In this document: positions 13,922 to 23,213 of the stretch, piece by piece
How positions within the stretch are numbered: position 1 is the stretch's first letter
Layout of the letters: every line of letters starts with the position of its first letter
Assembly: GCF_022825805.1 (NCBI RefSeq)
Contig: NZ_JAJDWC010000131.1
Span: 1-36,167 of the forward strand
Origin: Phaeobacter sp.
GTDB lineage: Bacteria; Pseudomonadota; Alphaproteobacteria; Rhodobacterales; Rhodobacteraceae
DNA: 36,167 nucleotides
Direction: 5' to 3'
Translations under genes and position numbers: made by a program
The notes under the pieces: generated by a model
What the model was told of the DNA's origin: nothing
Seen by the model: only the letters and a program-made list of their open reading frames with translations
Database searches by the model: none

Positions 13922-15724
13922 ATGACAGATATCGCATTCCCAAGCTGGCCCGACGTCGCCCCCCAATTGATCGAAGTTGCCGCAGGACGCCGCCCTGCTG
14001 AGACCGTGATACGCGGTGGGATCTGGGTCAATGTCCATACCCGCGAGGTGCTGGACCAGCATGATATCGCGATATGCGCCGGGCGCATTGCCTATGTTGG
14101 CCCGGACGCGGGTTATTGCATCGGCCCTGACACCCAGGTGATCGAGGCTGAGGGCAGGTATATGATGCCCGGGCTGTGCGATGCGCATATGCATATTGAA
14201 TCCGGCATGCTGACCCCGGCAGAATTTGCCCGCGCGGTGATCCCGCATGGCACCACAACCATGTTCACCGATCCCCATGAAATCGCCAATGTGCTTGGCT
14301 TGGCGGGGGTGCGTCTGATGCATGACGAGGCACTCCTGCAACCTGTCAACATATTCACCCAGATGCCCTCCTGCGCGCCTTCGGCACCGGGACTGGAGAC
14401 AACAGGGTATGAGATTTCTCCCGAAGACGTGGCAGAGGCAATGAGTTGGCCAGGGATCATCGGGCTTGGCGAAATGATGAATTTCCCTGGCGTGGCGCAG
14501 GGCGATCCCAAAATGCTGGCGGAGATTTCAGCAACACAACGGGCTGGCAAAACCGTCGGCGGGCATTTTGCGTCCCCCGATTTGGGCCGTGACTTTGCCG
14601 CCTATGTCGCCGGTGGGCCAGCTGATGACCATGAAGGCACCTGCGAAGCGGATGCGATTGCACGGATGCGTCAGGGCATGCGGGCGATGGTGCGCCTTGG
14701 CTCTGCATGGTACGATGTTGAGGCCCAGATCACAGCGATCACGGAAAAAGGGCTCGATCCGCGCAACTTTATCCTGTGCACAGATGATTGCCATTCGGGC
14801 ACGCTGGTGCAGGACGGGCATATGAACCGGGTCGTGCGCCATGCCATCGACTGTGGCTGCGATCCGCTGGTCGCCATTCAGATGGCAACCATCAACACCG
14901 CGACCCATTTTGGGCTGGAGCGTGAATTGGGCTCGATCACACCTGGTCGCCGGGCGGATATCATCCTGACCTCTGATCTGACCGCATTGCCGATCGAAAT
15001 GGTGATCGCACGCGGCCAGATCGTCGCTGAGGACGGCGAGATCAAAGTCGACTGTCCGCACTTGGATTGGCCTGACAGCGCCCGCGGTACGGTGCATCTG
15101 GGTCACTCTTTGACGGCACAGGATTTCGAGCTGGCCGCGCCTGCTGGTGCCGAGAACGTCACAGCAAATGTGATTGGAGTGGTAGAAAACCAAGCCCCGA
15201 CAAAAGCACTGCAAGCGCAACTGCCCGTCCGCGCTGGGCTGGTGGAGGGCACGGAGGAGATCTGCCAGATCGCCCTGGTGGAGCGCCATCGCGCCACTGG
15301 CGGTGTCACCAATGCCTTTGTTTCCGGGTTTGGATACAGTGGGAAAATGGCAATGGCCTCAACCGTGGCCCATGACAGCCACCACATGATTGTCGTTGGT
15401 ACGGACCGGGCCCAGATGGCGCTGGCGGCGAACCGGCTGGCCGAAGTCGGCGGTGGCATAACCATTTTCCGCGACGGACAAGAGCTGGCATTGGTCGAAC
15501 TGCCGATTGCCGGCCTGATGTCCGACAGTCCCGCCACCGAGGTCGCTGCCAAGGCGCAGAAAATGGTTGATGCCATGCAGGCCTGTGGCTGTTCGCTGAA
15601 CAACGCCTATATGCAGCACTCGCTCTTGGCGCTTGTCGTTATACCCGAATTGCGGATCTCTGACCTGGGTCTGGTCGATGTGCGCAGTTTCAAGAAAATC
15701 CCTGTGATAGAGCCGCTTTCATGA
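13922..15724 (+). CDS. ade: Adenine deaminase
   Basis: The 600-residue amidohydrolase converts adenine to hypoxanthine and ammonia. The metal-binding motif lies in MMPGLCDAHMHIESGMLTP (about residues 79-97; usual form DAHxHIESS), followed by PHGTTTMFTDPHEIANVLG, then GLGEMMNFPGV, FILCTDDCHSGTLVQDGHM and the C-terminal SGFGYSGKMAMASTVAHDSH..MIVVGTD typical of adenine deaminases. The start at 13922 is chosen because family similarity begins there; the 20 extra upstream residues are hydrophobic and unlike the family. The stop overlaps the next start (ATGA), coupling it to AMP nucleosidase, which makes its substrate. No terminator lies between the regulator gene upstream and this gene. Confidence 0.92.
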   Translation: MTDIAFPSWPDVAPQLIEVAAGRRPAETVIRGGIWVNVHTREVLDQHDIAICAGRIAYVGPDAGYCIGPDTQVIEAEGRYMMPGLCDAHMHIESGMLTPAEFARAVIPHGTTTMFTDPHEIANVLGLAGVRLMHDEALLQPVNIFTQMPSCAPSAPGLETTGYEISPEDVAEAMSWPGIIGLGEMMNFPGVAQGDPKMLAEISATQRAGKTVGGHFASPDLGRDFAAYVAGGPADDHEGTCEADAIARMRQGMRAMVRLGSAWYDVEAQITAITEKGLDPRNFILCTDDCHSGTLVQDGHMNRVVRHAIDCGCDPLVAIQMATINTATHFGLERELGSITPGRRADIILTSDLTALPIEMVIARGQIVAEDGEIKVDCPHLDWPDSARGTVHLGHSLTAQDFELAAPAGAENVTANVIGVVENQAPTKALQAQLPVRAGLVEGTEEICQIALVERHRATGGVTNAFVSGFGYSGKMAMASTVAHDSHHMIVVGTDRAQMALAANRLAEVGGGITIFRDGQELALVELPIAGLMSDSPATEVAAKAQKMVDAMQACGCSLNNAYMQHSLLALVVIPELRISDLGLVDVRSFKKIPVIEPLS

Positions 15725-17187
15725 CAACCATAAGAACACCTGATCTCCCCGCCGCAGAGGCCTTTACCGATGCCGCCGCCGCCGTTGCCCGATTGGAGCA
15801 ACTGTACAAAGGTGCCACGCAATTTCTCTGTGCTGAATTTTCCCGTGTCATTGGCGATGGCACCGCCGTGCCCTATCGCATTCGCGCCTACTACCCGGAA
15901 ATTCGACTGACCACCTCTTCGTTTGCGCAGGTGGACAGCCGGTTGAGCTTTGGCCATGTGTCAACGCCCGGCACCTATGCAACCACGGTGACCCGGCCAG
16001 ATCTGTTTCGCAACTATCTGATCCAGCAGATCAGCCTGTTGATCCGCAACCACGGTCAGCCTGTGACCATCGCGGTATCCGACACACCAATCCCGGTCCA
16101 TTTCGCTGTTGCCGCTGATCCAAATCTGACAGTGCCTCATGACGGTGCCGCAGGGTTCACCCTGCGGGATGTGTTTGATGTGCCGGACCTTGCGACCACA
16201 AACGATGATATCGTCAATGGCACCCACGCGACGACCGAGGGCACAGGACCGCTGGCCCTATTCACTGCACAGAGGGTGGATTATTCGCTGGCGCGCCTGT
16301 CGCATTATACCGCGACCGATCCCGCGCATTTCCAGAACCACGTGCTGTTCACCAACTACCAGTTCTACGTGGCCGAATTTGAAGCCTATGCACGCGCTCA
16401 ACTGGCGGACCCAACGTCAGGGTACACCAGCTTTGTCAGCACCGGGGACCACGAAATCACCTCCGCAGAGGCGGAAATCCCGCCCATTGCCAAGCTGCCG
16501 CAAATGCCAACCTATCACCTGACCCGTGCGGACGGCAGCGGTATTACCCTGGTGAATATCGGCGTCGGCCCATCCAACGCAAAGACCGCGACAGATCATA
16601 TCGCGGTGTTGCGCCCCCACGCCTGGTTGATGGTTGGCCACTGCGCAGGTTTGCGCAATACGCAAACGCTGGGCGATTTTGTTCTGGGCCATGGCTACCT
16701 GCGCGAAGATCACGTTCTGGATGACGATTTGCCAATCTGGACCCCGATCCCGGCGCTGGCAGAAATTCAGGTCGCACTTGAAAATGCTGTGGCCGAGGTC
16801 ACCGAGCTGGAGGGCTATGATCTGAAACGGATCATGCGCACCGGCACCGTTGCGACAATTGACAATCGCAACTGGGAGCTGCGCGACCAATCCGGTCCAG
16901 TGCAGCGCCTGTCGCAATCCCGTGCCATCGCGCTTGATATGGAAAGTGCGACCATCGCAGCCAACGGCTATCGCTTCCGCGTGCCCTACGGCACCTTGCT
17001 TTGCGTATCGGACAAGCCACTGCATGGCGAATTGAAGCTGCCTGGCATGGCCTCCGATTTCTATCGCACCCAGGTGGCCCGGCATCTGCAGATCGGAATT
17101 AAAGCCATGGAGCAATTGCGCGGCATGCCTTTGGAGCGTCTGCACAGCCGAAAACTGCGATCATTTGACGAAACAGCCTTTCTTTGA
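15721..17187 (+). CDS. amn: AMP nucleosidase
   Basis: The 488-residue protein is close to E. coli Amn (484 aa) in length and pattern. It splits AMP into adenine and ribose 5-phosphate. The N-terminal half is the family-specific regulatory domain (LYKGATQFLCAEFSRV... then YYPEIRLTTSSF and FGHVSTPGTYATTVTRPDLF). The C-terminal half is a nucleoside phosphorylase-like catalytic domain: ITLVNIGVGPSNAKTATDHI, AWLMVGHCAGLRNTQ, GDFVLGHGYLREDHVLD, and ALDMESATIAANGYRFRVPY. The start overlaps the adenine deaminase stop by ATGA. Together the two genes turn AMP into hypoxanthine and pentose phosphate, giving purine turnover under energy or nucleotide stress. Confidence 0.95.
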   Translation: MTTIRTPDLPAAEAFTDAAAAVARLEQLYKGATQFLCAEFSRVIGDGTAVPYRIRAYYPEIRLTTSSFAQVDSRLSFGHVSTPGTYATTVTRPDLFRNYLIQQISLLIRNHGQPVTIAVSDTPIPVHFAVAADPNLTVPHDGAAGFTLRDVFDVPDLATTNDDIVNGTHATTEGTGPLALFTAQRVDYSLARLSHYTATDPAHFQNHVLFTNYQFYVAEFEAYARAQLADPTSGYTSFVSTGDHEITSAEAEIPPIAKLPQMPTYHLTRADGSGITLVNIGVGPSNAKTATDHIAVLRPHAWLMVGHCAGLRNTQTLGDFVLGHGYLREDHVLDDDLPIWTPIPALAEIQVALENAVAEVTELEGYDLKRIMRTGTVATIDNRNWELRDQSGPVQRLSQSRAIALDMESATIAANGYRFRVPYGTLLCVSDKPLHGELKLPGMASDFYRTQVARHLQIGIKAMEQLRGMPLERLHSRKLRSFDETAFL

Positions 17188-17242
17188 GGGCTATTTTCGA
17201 CCAAAAACGAGCAAATACCCCTATTTTATTGGGCCAGATGCC

Positions 17243-17274
17243 ACACAATGCGTTGTGTTATGACACAACATAAC
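17243..17274. promoter_or_regulatory. Overlapping dyads upstream of the HU-type gene
   Basis: Three perfect 6-bp dyads interlock in 32 bases: ACACAA-TGCG-TTGTGT (17243-17258), TTGTGT-TATG-ACACAA (17253-17268) and GTTATG-ACACAA-CATAAC (17257-17274). They share arms, so only some can form at once. They lie 55 bases before the HU start. They could be a regulator-binding site in DNA or alternative hairpins in the leader RNA; the sequence alone does not decide. Confidence 0.55.
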
Positions 17275-17329
17275 GCTAAGGTTACGCAAAGAGGCCCCAT
17301 AAATCGGGCAGTGACAAGGAGACCAAAAA

Positions 17330-17617
17330 ATGTCCAAACCAATGACCAAGACCCAGCTTGTTGCCGCTCTGGCCGACGAAATGGGCAGCGACAAGAAAGC
17401 TGCAGGCGCCGCTCTGGACGCCGTTTGCGCGCTGATCACACGCGAAGTTTCCGGCGGCGGTGCGGTTACCCTGCCAGGCGTTGGCAAGATCTACTGCCGC
17501 GAGCGCCCAGAGCGCGAAGTGCGCAACCCGGCCACTGGTGAAAAGTTCACCAAGGAAGCCGACAAAGTCGTGAAAATGACGATCGCCAAAGCGCTGAAAG
17601 ACAGCGTGAACGGCTAA
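17330..17617 (+). CDS. HU family DNA-binding protein
   Basis: The 95-residue protein has the HU/IHF fold pattern: an N-terminal helical part MTKTQLVAALADEMGSDKKA, the beta-arm start VTLPGVGKIYCRERPEREVRNPATGE (usual GFGxFxVxxRxxRxGRNPxTGE) and a C-terminal helix. The arm's RNPATGE region contains the conserved NP that intercalates in DNA. It binds and bends DNA as a nucleoid protein. GVGKIYCRE with a cysteine departs from the usual GFGxF. AAGGAG ten bases before the ATG gives a good ribosome site; ATG at 17342 is an alternative. It is monocistronic, with its own terminator. Confidence 0.9.
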   Translation: MSKPMTKTQLVAALADEMGSDKKAAGAALDAVCALITREVSGGGAVTLPGVGKIYCRERPEREVRNPATGEKFTKEADKVVKMTIAKALKDSVNG

Positions 17618-17645
17618 GGCCATATCACGATTGCTTTCGTGAGTT

Positions 17646-17675
17646 GGGTCGTCCTTTGGGCGACCCTTTCTTTTT
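17646..17675 (+). terminator. Rho-independent terminator of the HU gene
   Basis: A 9-bp stem GGGTCGTCC-TTT-GGGCGACCC (one G-U pair) is followed by TTTCTTTTT, 28 bases after the HU stop. Confidence 0.9.
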
Positions 17676-17748
17676 GTCCGCCAACCCAATTGGGCGGGCG
17701 CCATTCTCAGCCCACTCAGCCGGGCAGCGATGCAAATGGGAGACCGCG

Positions 17749-18696
17749 ATGGATCTGCGCGCGATTGTGATGGGGCTGGCGTTTGCGTTCATGTGGTCGT
17801 CCGCCTTTACTTCGGCGCGGATTATTGTGGCCGATGCATCGCCGCTTTACTCTCTGGCACTGCGGTTTCTGCTGTCCGGTTTGATCGGGGTGGCCGTTGC
17901 CCGCTGGATGGGCCAGAGCTGGAGGTTGTCAGCAAGCCAATGGCGCGCCACGCTTGTGTTCGGCATCTGCCAGAACGCGCTATATCTCGGCCTGAATTTT
18001 GTTGCGATGGAAAGCATAGAGGCATCCCTGGCGGCGATCATCGCCTCCACCATGCCCATGCTTGTGGCCATTGCACTTTGGTGCCTTTATGGTGAACGGC
18101 TGCCCCTGCTGGGCAGTGTTGGGCTGGCGGCAGGGGCCGTTGGGGTGGCGTTGATTATGGGCACAAGGATCAACGCCGGGGTCGACCTGATGGGTGTGCT
18201 ATACTGCGGGATCGGCGTATTGGCGTTGACCTTGGCGACCCTTGCATTGCGCGGGGCCACATCGGGCGGCAATTTCATGATGGTGGTTGGCCTGCAAATG
18301 CTGGTGGGGTCAGCCGTCTTGTTTGTGGTGGCGCCGCTGGTCGAAACCTTCCGCATCACACCGAGCTGGTCATTGGCGCTGGCGTTCCTCTACACCACTT
18401 TGGTACCAGGTCTGGCGGCCACGTTGATCTGGGTCCTGCTGGTGAACAGGATCGGGGCGGTTCGCGCCGCGACCTTCCACTTCTTAAACCCCGTCTTTGG
18501 TGTTGCGGTCGCCAGCGCATTGCTGGGCGAAACGCTGGGTGTCTTGGATCTTGTCGGCGTTGCGATTGTCACCTTCGGGATTCTCGCCGTGCAAGTGTCA
18601 CGGCAAAAACTGCCGTCCACAGCAGCGCCCCTTAAGGCGGACAACGCCAGCGCGGAACACAGTGCAAAGCCGTCGATCAACACTGAAAGCCGCTGA
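17749..18696 (+). CDS. EamA/DMT-superfamily membrane transporter
   Basis: The 315-residue protein has about ten hydrophobic segments in two EamA repeats, the first from about residue 5 ([19 protein letters not shown]) and the second from about residue 150, ending with [20 protein letters not shown] and a hydrophilic tail. The pattern [11 protein letters not shown].., [12 protein letters not shown] and [17 protein letters not shown] is typical of RhaT/YdcZ-like DMT exporters of metabolites. Substrate unknown. The start at 17749 is chosen because the membrane pattern begins there and the 35 upstream codons cover the HU terminator. No terminator is seen downstream before msrB. Confidence 0.88.
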   Translation: MDLRAIVMGLAFAFMWSSAFTSARIIVADASPLYSLALRFLLSGLIGVAVARWMGQSWRLSASQWRATLVFGICQNALYLGLNFVAMESIEASLAAIIASTMPMLVAIALWCLYGERLPLLGSVGLAAGAVGVALIMGTRINAGVDLMGVLYCGIGVLALTLATLALRGATSGGNFMMVVGLQMLVGSAVLFVVAPLVETFRITPSWSLALAFLYTTLVPGLAATLIWVLLVNRIGAVRAATFHFLNPVFGVAVASALLGETLGVLDLVGVAIVTFGILAVQVSRQKLPSTAAPLKADNASAEHSAKPSINTESR

Positions 18697-18836
18697 GAGC
18701 TTTGGTCATTCAACCGCCAAGCAATCCCTTATGCGGCGCGACCAAGAACACAGCCACGTCAGATGTTGAAATACCACTTTGCCTTTTTGCCCGGCACACC
18801 CCATTTACAGATCAACCAAAGCAAACGGAGGACATG

Positions 18837-19286
18837 ATGCGCAGCTACACCAAAGACCCCGACGCGATTGCGGCCCTCTCGGAAGAAGAATACTACGTCA
18901 CCCAACAATCCGGCACGGAACGGCCCGGCACCGGGCGCCTATTGGGGAACAAAGAGCCAGGCATCTACGTTGATATCGTATCCGGAGAGCCGCTGTTTGC
19001 GTCCTCTGACAAATATGAATCCGGATGCGGCTGGCCCAGTTTCACCAAACCTATCGAGCCTGCACATGTTCAGGAAATCGCAGACCACACCCATGGTATG
19101 ATCCGAACCGAAGTGCGATCGACCCATGGCGACAGCCATCTGGGGCATGTCTTTCCCGATGGCCCCCGTGACCGCGGTGGGCTGCGCTATTGCATCAACT
19201 CCGCCTCTCTGCGGTTCATTCATATCGACGATATGCGCGCCGAGGGATATGGCGATTACATCGATCAAGTAGAGGACAGACCATGA
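18837..19286 (+). CDS. msrB: Peptide-methionine (R)-S-oxide reductase MsrB
   Basis: The 149-residue protein repairs methionine-R-sulfoxide in proteins. Seen in the sequence are [49 protein letters not shown] and the catalytic-cysteine segment [17 protein letters not shown]. The two CxxC pairs that bind zinc in many MsrB proteins are absent, so this is the zinc-free type. Of two adjacent ATG codons, 18837 is better spaced from GGAGG (five bases) than 18834. The stop overlaps the msrA start (ATGA). The 140 bases upstream hold no gene and no clear promoter that I can defend. Confidence 0.93.
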   Translation: MRSYTKDPDAIAALSEEEYYVTQQSGTERPGTGRLLGNKEPGIYVDIVSGEPLFASSDKYESGCGWPSFTKPIEPAHVQEIADHTHGMIRTEVRSTHGDSHLGHVFPDGPRDRGGLRYCINSASLRFIHIDDMRAEGYGDYIDQVEDRP

Positions 19287-19804
19287 GCACCGCAACCGAA
19301 CGCGCCGTCCTGGCAGGGGGATGTTTCTGGGGCATGCAGGATTTGATCCGCAAGCGTCCCGGAGTGCTGAAAACCCGTGTCGGCTATAGCGGCGGCGATG
19401 TGCCCAATGCCACCTACAAAAACCATGGCACCCATGCCGAAGCCATCGAGATCATATTTGATCCACAAGAAACCAGCTATCGCGACCTGTTGGAGTTCTT
19501 TTTCCAGATCCACGATCCCACCACGGTGAACCGTCAGGGCAATGATATTGGCACCAGCTATCGCTCGGCGATCTACTACGAAAACGATGCACAGAAAGCC
19601 GTCGCATTGGACACAATTGCCGATGTGAACGCCTCGGGGATCTGGCCGGGCAAAGTTGTGACCGAAGTGGCAGCTGTCAGCGATTTCTGGGAAGCGGAGC
19701 CTGAGCATCAGGACTACCTTGAGCGATTGCCAAACGGCTACACCTGCCATTTCCCGCGCCCTGACTGGGTCCTGCCCAAGCGCAGCGACAGCGCAGACGA
19801 GTGA
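19283..19804 (+). CDS. msrA: Peptide-methionine (S)-S-oxide reductase MsrA
   Basis: The 173-residue protein has the MsrA catalytic motif GGCFWGMQD (about residues 12-20), then [46 protein letters not shown] and [23 protein letters not shown]. It reduces methionine-S-sulfoxide, complementing MsrB encoded immediately upstream with ATGA overlap. The C-terminal region has only one further cysteine (YTCHFP), so the recycling thiols may be fewer than in E. coli MsrA. Confidence 0.94.
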   Translation: MSTATERAVLAGGCFWGMQDLIRKRPGVLKTRVGYSGGDVPNATYKNHGTHAEAIEIIFDPQETSYRDLLEFFFQIHDPTTVNRQGNDIGTSYRSAIYYENDAQKAVALDTIADVNASGIWPGKVVTEVAAVSDFWEAEPEHQDYLERLPNGYTCHFPRPDWVLPKRSDSADE

Positions 19805-19813
19805 ACTGAAACC

Positions 19814-19848
19814 AAAAGAGCCCCGGAATATACCGGGGCTCTTTTTTT
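19814..19848. terminator. Strong terminator between msrA and the convergent oxoprolinase-like gene
   Basis: A perfect stem AGAGCCCCGG-AATATA-CCGGGGCTCT, extended by A-T pairs, is followed by seven T on the plus strand. On the minus strand four T follow. It ends msrBA and can also serve the convergent gene. Confidence 0.93.
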
Positions 19849-19855
19849 GTTCCGG

Positions 19856-19883
19856 CCAGTTCGCTTTGGCCAGTTCGCTCTGG
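19856..19883. repeat. Two tandem copies of a 14-bp unit
   Basis: CCAGTTCGCTTTGG is followed directly by CCAGTTCGCTCTGG (one difference), just after the msrA terminator. A third partial copy (CC) follows. No function is apparent. Confidence 0.7.
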
Positions 19884-19946
19884 CCTGCTGATTTGACCCT
19901 GAACATTTGACCTGTTGGTTAAGGTCTGTGTTCTCTGCCACCTGGG

Positions 19947-21953
19947 TCAGGCATGGGCGATCCGGGGTCTGCCGCTGGCCTCAACAGTCAAAAACGCCTC
20001 GACAAAGACATCGCGTGATTCAACGCGGGCTGTGCGAATGTCGCGCTCGATCACCGTTGCGATATCCTCTGCACCTGCGGCTTCAGCGGCACCCATAGCC
20101 TCTTGGGTCAGATGCGCCTCTAAGAGAGCCAATGCATCCTGCGAAGACTGCACATCCTGCGGCCCGCCTTCCAAATGCACGCGATACTTCCCCTCGGAGG
20201 GCGAGGTCACGGTGCCGCTGCGACGCATCGTGATGCGCCCAACAACAGCACCAATCGCATTGGCGACGCCCGCATGTTCCGGCAGGATCATCTTGCAGCG
20301 CAAGCGCTCGCCGACCGCTGGATAGTAGCTTGGCGCCGATGCACCCAGACCCACCACATCGACATTCAAACCACTCTGCAATGCGACCAGACCGCGATGC
20401 CCGGCCAAACCACGCTGCATCAGAATGTGACGCGCCAATTGATCTGGTGGGGGGCCAAACGGATCGGCTTCCTCTGCAAAAGCCGTTTCCAGCAGGGTCA
20501 GCGATGTCTGTTCTGTCATCTGATCAATGATCATCTGTGCCAGCGACGGCGCATCTGGCGCCAGGCGATCCCCGGACCCAACCCGGCGGCGGGCAAAGAG
20601 CGTCAGTGCCTTTTCTGCGGCCTCACCATCCCAGGCCGCCAGCCGCCCAAGCACATGGCTGGCATCCGATGGGGTCACCCCTGACACCTGGACCAACCCA
20701 CGATCCACAAGCCGCATCAACGCACTCTGTTCGAGGCGGGTTTTAAGGATATCGCCAACGGGGTGCGTTCTATCTGCAATCCGCTCCAAGATGCGGGCCT
20801 CTCGGTCGGCGAGGCCAATAGCGGATTGGCCGGGTACCGCGCACACGAATTGCCCGTCGTATTCCCCCACGGTGGACGCACGCAGCTGCTTGTCCAAAGT
20901 CGCATGCACCAGTTCTGGCGCGCCCATCGCCACCAGGGATACGGGCAAGACACGGCGCGGGCCCAGCGTCACGCCTCCGGCAATGCCAGAGCCGACCAGA
21001 TGGACCTGGCTGTCCCCACCCAGGCCGGATGTACGCATCGCGACGGCCTCCACCATGGTGCGAAACCCGCCGACCTGCGCGCCAGCCGGATCAATCTTGG
21101 GCTTGCCATTTTCGATCAACGCCACATCTGTGGTTGTGCCGCCGATATCGCTGACCAATGCGCGGTCAACGCCTGTCAGCCAACGCGCCCCCACAAGGGA
21201 GGCTGCAGGTCCGCTGAGAATGGTTTCAATCGGGCGGGCGCGCGCCTGCTCGGCCGACATCAACGCGCCATCGCCGCGCACCACCATCATCTGCGCAGAG
21301 ATGCCAAGTTCAACCAGCCGAGCCTCAGCACGACCAATCAACCTATCAATCATCCCGATCAACCGCGCATTCAAAACGGCCGTAAGAGCCCGTTTCGGGC
21401 CATTCAAACGGGCGGATAGCTGATGCGAACAGGTGACGGGTATGCCCGTCTGTTCCGCAATGATCCGGGCCACTTCCTGTTCATGGGCGGGGTTTCGCGT
21501 GGCAAATTGCCCGGCGACCGCAAAGCCGCTCACATTGGCGCCGTCAGATTTCAAAAACGCCTGTAGCGCGTCGGTATCTAGGGCGGCAGCTTCACCTCCT
21601 GCATGGTTGTGGCCACCTGCCAAAATCAGCGCGGGATCCCCCTTCAGCGCCTCGCGCAGGCCATGGCGGTCCAGATCGTTCTGCGAAAACCCAATATAGA
21701 TCAGCGCGACGCGGCCACCCTGCCCTTCGACCAAAGCATTGGTGGCAAGCGTTGTCGACAAAGCGGCCAGCGTCACATCTTCGGGGGCCACCGCCGCCTC
21801 TTGCAAAACGGCCTGCACCGCTTTGCCCACACCAATGGCCAAATCCTGCCGTGTGGTGAGCGATTTGGCCGTAGCCAGAACCTCTTTTTCATCACGGATG
21901 ATCACCGCATCGGTATATGTCCCGCCGGTGTCCACACCCAAGAGCAGCGTCAT
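19947..21953 (-). CDS. Hydantoinase A / 5-oxoprolinase family protein (HyuA-like), without a HyuB partner
   Basis: The 668-residue protein has the N-terminal hydantoinase/oxoprolinase domain (MTLLLGVDTGGTYTDAVI, ALSTTLATNALVEGQGGRVA) and the actin-like ATPase domain (GDGALMSAEQARARPIETIL, SGPAASLVGARWLTGV, VSDIGGTTTDVALIENGKP). In HyuAB and oxoprolinases the A part works with a B part in ATP-dependent opening of a lactam or hydantoin ring. No B gene or domain is present here: msrA is convergent on one side and queG, a tRNA-modification gene, lies upstream. The protein may act alone, have a partner elsewhere or have another function. AGGAGG precedes the ATG. The 136 bases before it, after queG, contain no gene. 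Confidence 0.88.
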   Translation of the reverse strand: MTLLLGVDTGGTYTDAVIIRDEKEVLATAKSLTTRQDLAIGVGKAVQAVLQEAAVAPEDVTLAALSTTLATNALVEGQGGRVALIYIGFSQNDLDRHGLREALKGDPALILAGGHNHAGGEAAALDTDALQAFLKSDGANVSGFAVAGQFATRNPAHEQEVARIIAEQTGIPVTCSHQLSARLNGPKRALTAVLNARLIGMIDRLIGRAEARLVELGISAQMMVVRGDGALMSAEQARARPIETILSGPAASLVGARWLTGVDRALVSDIGGTTTDVALIENGKPKIDPAGAQVGGFRTMVEAVAMRTSGLGGDSQVHLVGSGIAGGVTLGPRRVLPVSLVAMGAPELVHATLDKQLRASTVGEYDGQFVCAVPGQSAIGLADREARILERIADRTHPVGDILKTRLEQSALMRLVDRGLVQVSGVTPSDASHVLGRLAAWDGEAAEKALTLFARRRVGSGDRLAPDAPSLAQMIIDQMTEQTSLTLLETAFAEEADPFGPPPDQLARHILMQRGLAGHRGLVALQSGLNVDVVGLGASAPSYYPAVGERLRCKMILPEHAGVANAIGAVVGRITMRRSGTVTSPSEGKYRVHLEGGPQDVQSSQDALALLEAHLTQEAMGAAEAAGAEDIATVIERDIRTARVESRDVFVEAFLTVEASGRPRIAHA

Positions 21954-22089
21954 TGATAGTCCTCCTGTTCGCGCTCCAACGCCCTAACAACGCGAATGCG
22001 GCATCGCATGTCTGGAAACGGCATATCTGGAGTTTCTTGCATTGCCCTCTCGCCCTGGCTGCGCAGCTGACGCGCGGCGCCCCAATGGC

Positions 22090-23142
22090 TCATTGCAACC
22101 GACCGACCGCCCAACGGGCCGCATCAGCCACCGTTGGATCGGGGTCATCTGTCAGCGTCTGCGCTACGGGCAACAAATTAGGCTGCTGAGAGTTGCCAAT
22201 TGCATAAAGCACATTGCGGACAAACCGGTCTCTGCCAATGCGTTTGATCGGAGAGCCAGAGAACAAAGCGCGGAACGCCGCGTCATCCAGTGCCGCAAGA
22301 TCCGCGAGTTTTGGTGCGGTAAACTCTGGCCGTGCTTCGTAGCGGATGTCGCTTGCAGCCACCGCAAACTTGTTCCAGGGGCAGGCCGCCAGACAATCGT
22401 CACAGCCGTAAATCCGATTGCCGAGTTTGGCGCGCAGCGTTTCGTCCACCGGACCTTTGTGTTCAATGGTCAGATAGGAAATACAGCGCCGGGCATCCAA
22501 CTGGTAGGGCGCTGGGAACGCATCGGTGGGGCACGCATCCAAACAGGATCGGCAGGATCCACAATGATCCTGTTCGGGCGCATCAACTGGCAAATCCAGC
22601 GTGGTAAAGACTGAACCGATAAACGCCCAGTTGCCCCAATCACGGCTGAGCAAGTTGGTATGCTTACCTTGCCAACCGAGGCCAGCGGCCTGGCCCAGCG
22701 GTTTTTCCGGCACCGGCGCTGTGTCCACAAACACTTTGACTTCGGCATCGTCACCATGGCTTTGGGCCTCGGCAATCAACCAGCGGGCCAGGCGTTTCAG
22801 CCGTTTCTTGACCAGATCATGATAATCCTTGTTGCGGGCATAAACCGAAATCGCGCCACGATCCGGCTGTCCAAGGATATCTGTGGGATCTGCGTCGGGG
22901 GTGTAGCTTTCGGCCAACATGATCACCGACCGCGCCTCCGGCCAGAGCAGAGCGGGATCACCACGCCAATGACTTCGCTCCGCCATCCAACCCATCTGGC
23001 CGTGATATCCAGCGTCAAGAAAGGCCTGCAACCGGGCGGGCACATCTGGCACGTCCCACGGCCGGCAGATACGGCAGGACACAAACCCTTCGGACAGGGC
23101 CTGTTCAACCAGCTTCTGCTTGATGGGGGACGCTTCCGTCAT
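22090..23142 (-). CDS. queG: Epoxyqueuosine reductase QueG
   Basis: The 350-residue protein catalyses the last step of queuosine synthesis in tRNA, reduction of epoxyqueuosine with cobalamin and two 4Fe-4S clusters. The ferredoxin motifs are [16 protein letters not shown] and [13 protein letters not shown], and the N-terminal part has [25 protein letters not shown], conserved in QueG. The C-terminal [21 protein letters not shown] belongs to the HEAT-like tRNA-binding end. It is in a minus-strand run with the GST gene 71 bases upstream. Cytoplasmic. Confidence 0.95.
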   Translation of the reverse strand: MTEASPIKQKLVEQALSEGFVSCRICRPWDVPDVPARLQAFLDAGYHGQMGWMAERSHWRGDPALLWPEARSVIMLAESYTPDADPTDILGQPDRGAISVYARNKDYHDLVKKRLKRLARWLIAEAQSHGDDAEVKVFVDTAPVPEKPLGQAAGLGWQGKHTNLLSRDWGNWAFIGSVFTTLDLPVDAPEQDHCGSCRSCLDACPTDAFPAPYQLDARRCISYLTIEHKGPVDETLRAKLGNRIYGCDDCLAACPWNKFAVAASDIRYEARPEFTAPKLADLAALDDAAFRALFSGSPIKRIGRDRFVRNVLYAIGNSQQPNLLPVAQTLTDDPDPTVADAARWAVGRLQ

Positions 23143-23213
23143 CTGGCCAAAACTGTCCTAAAGCTACGCCGCGCATTACCGCAACCATGGCAAGAAAGCC
23201 TGTCTCAATCTGG

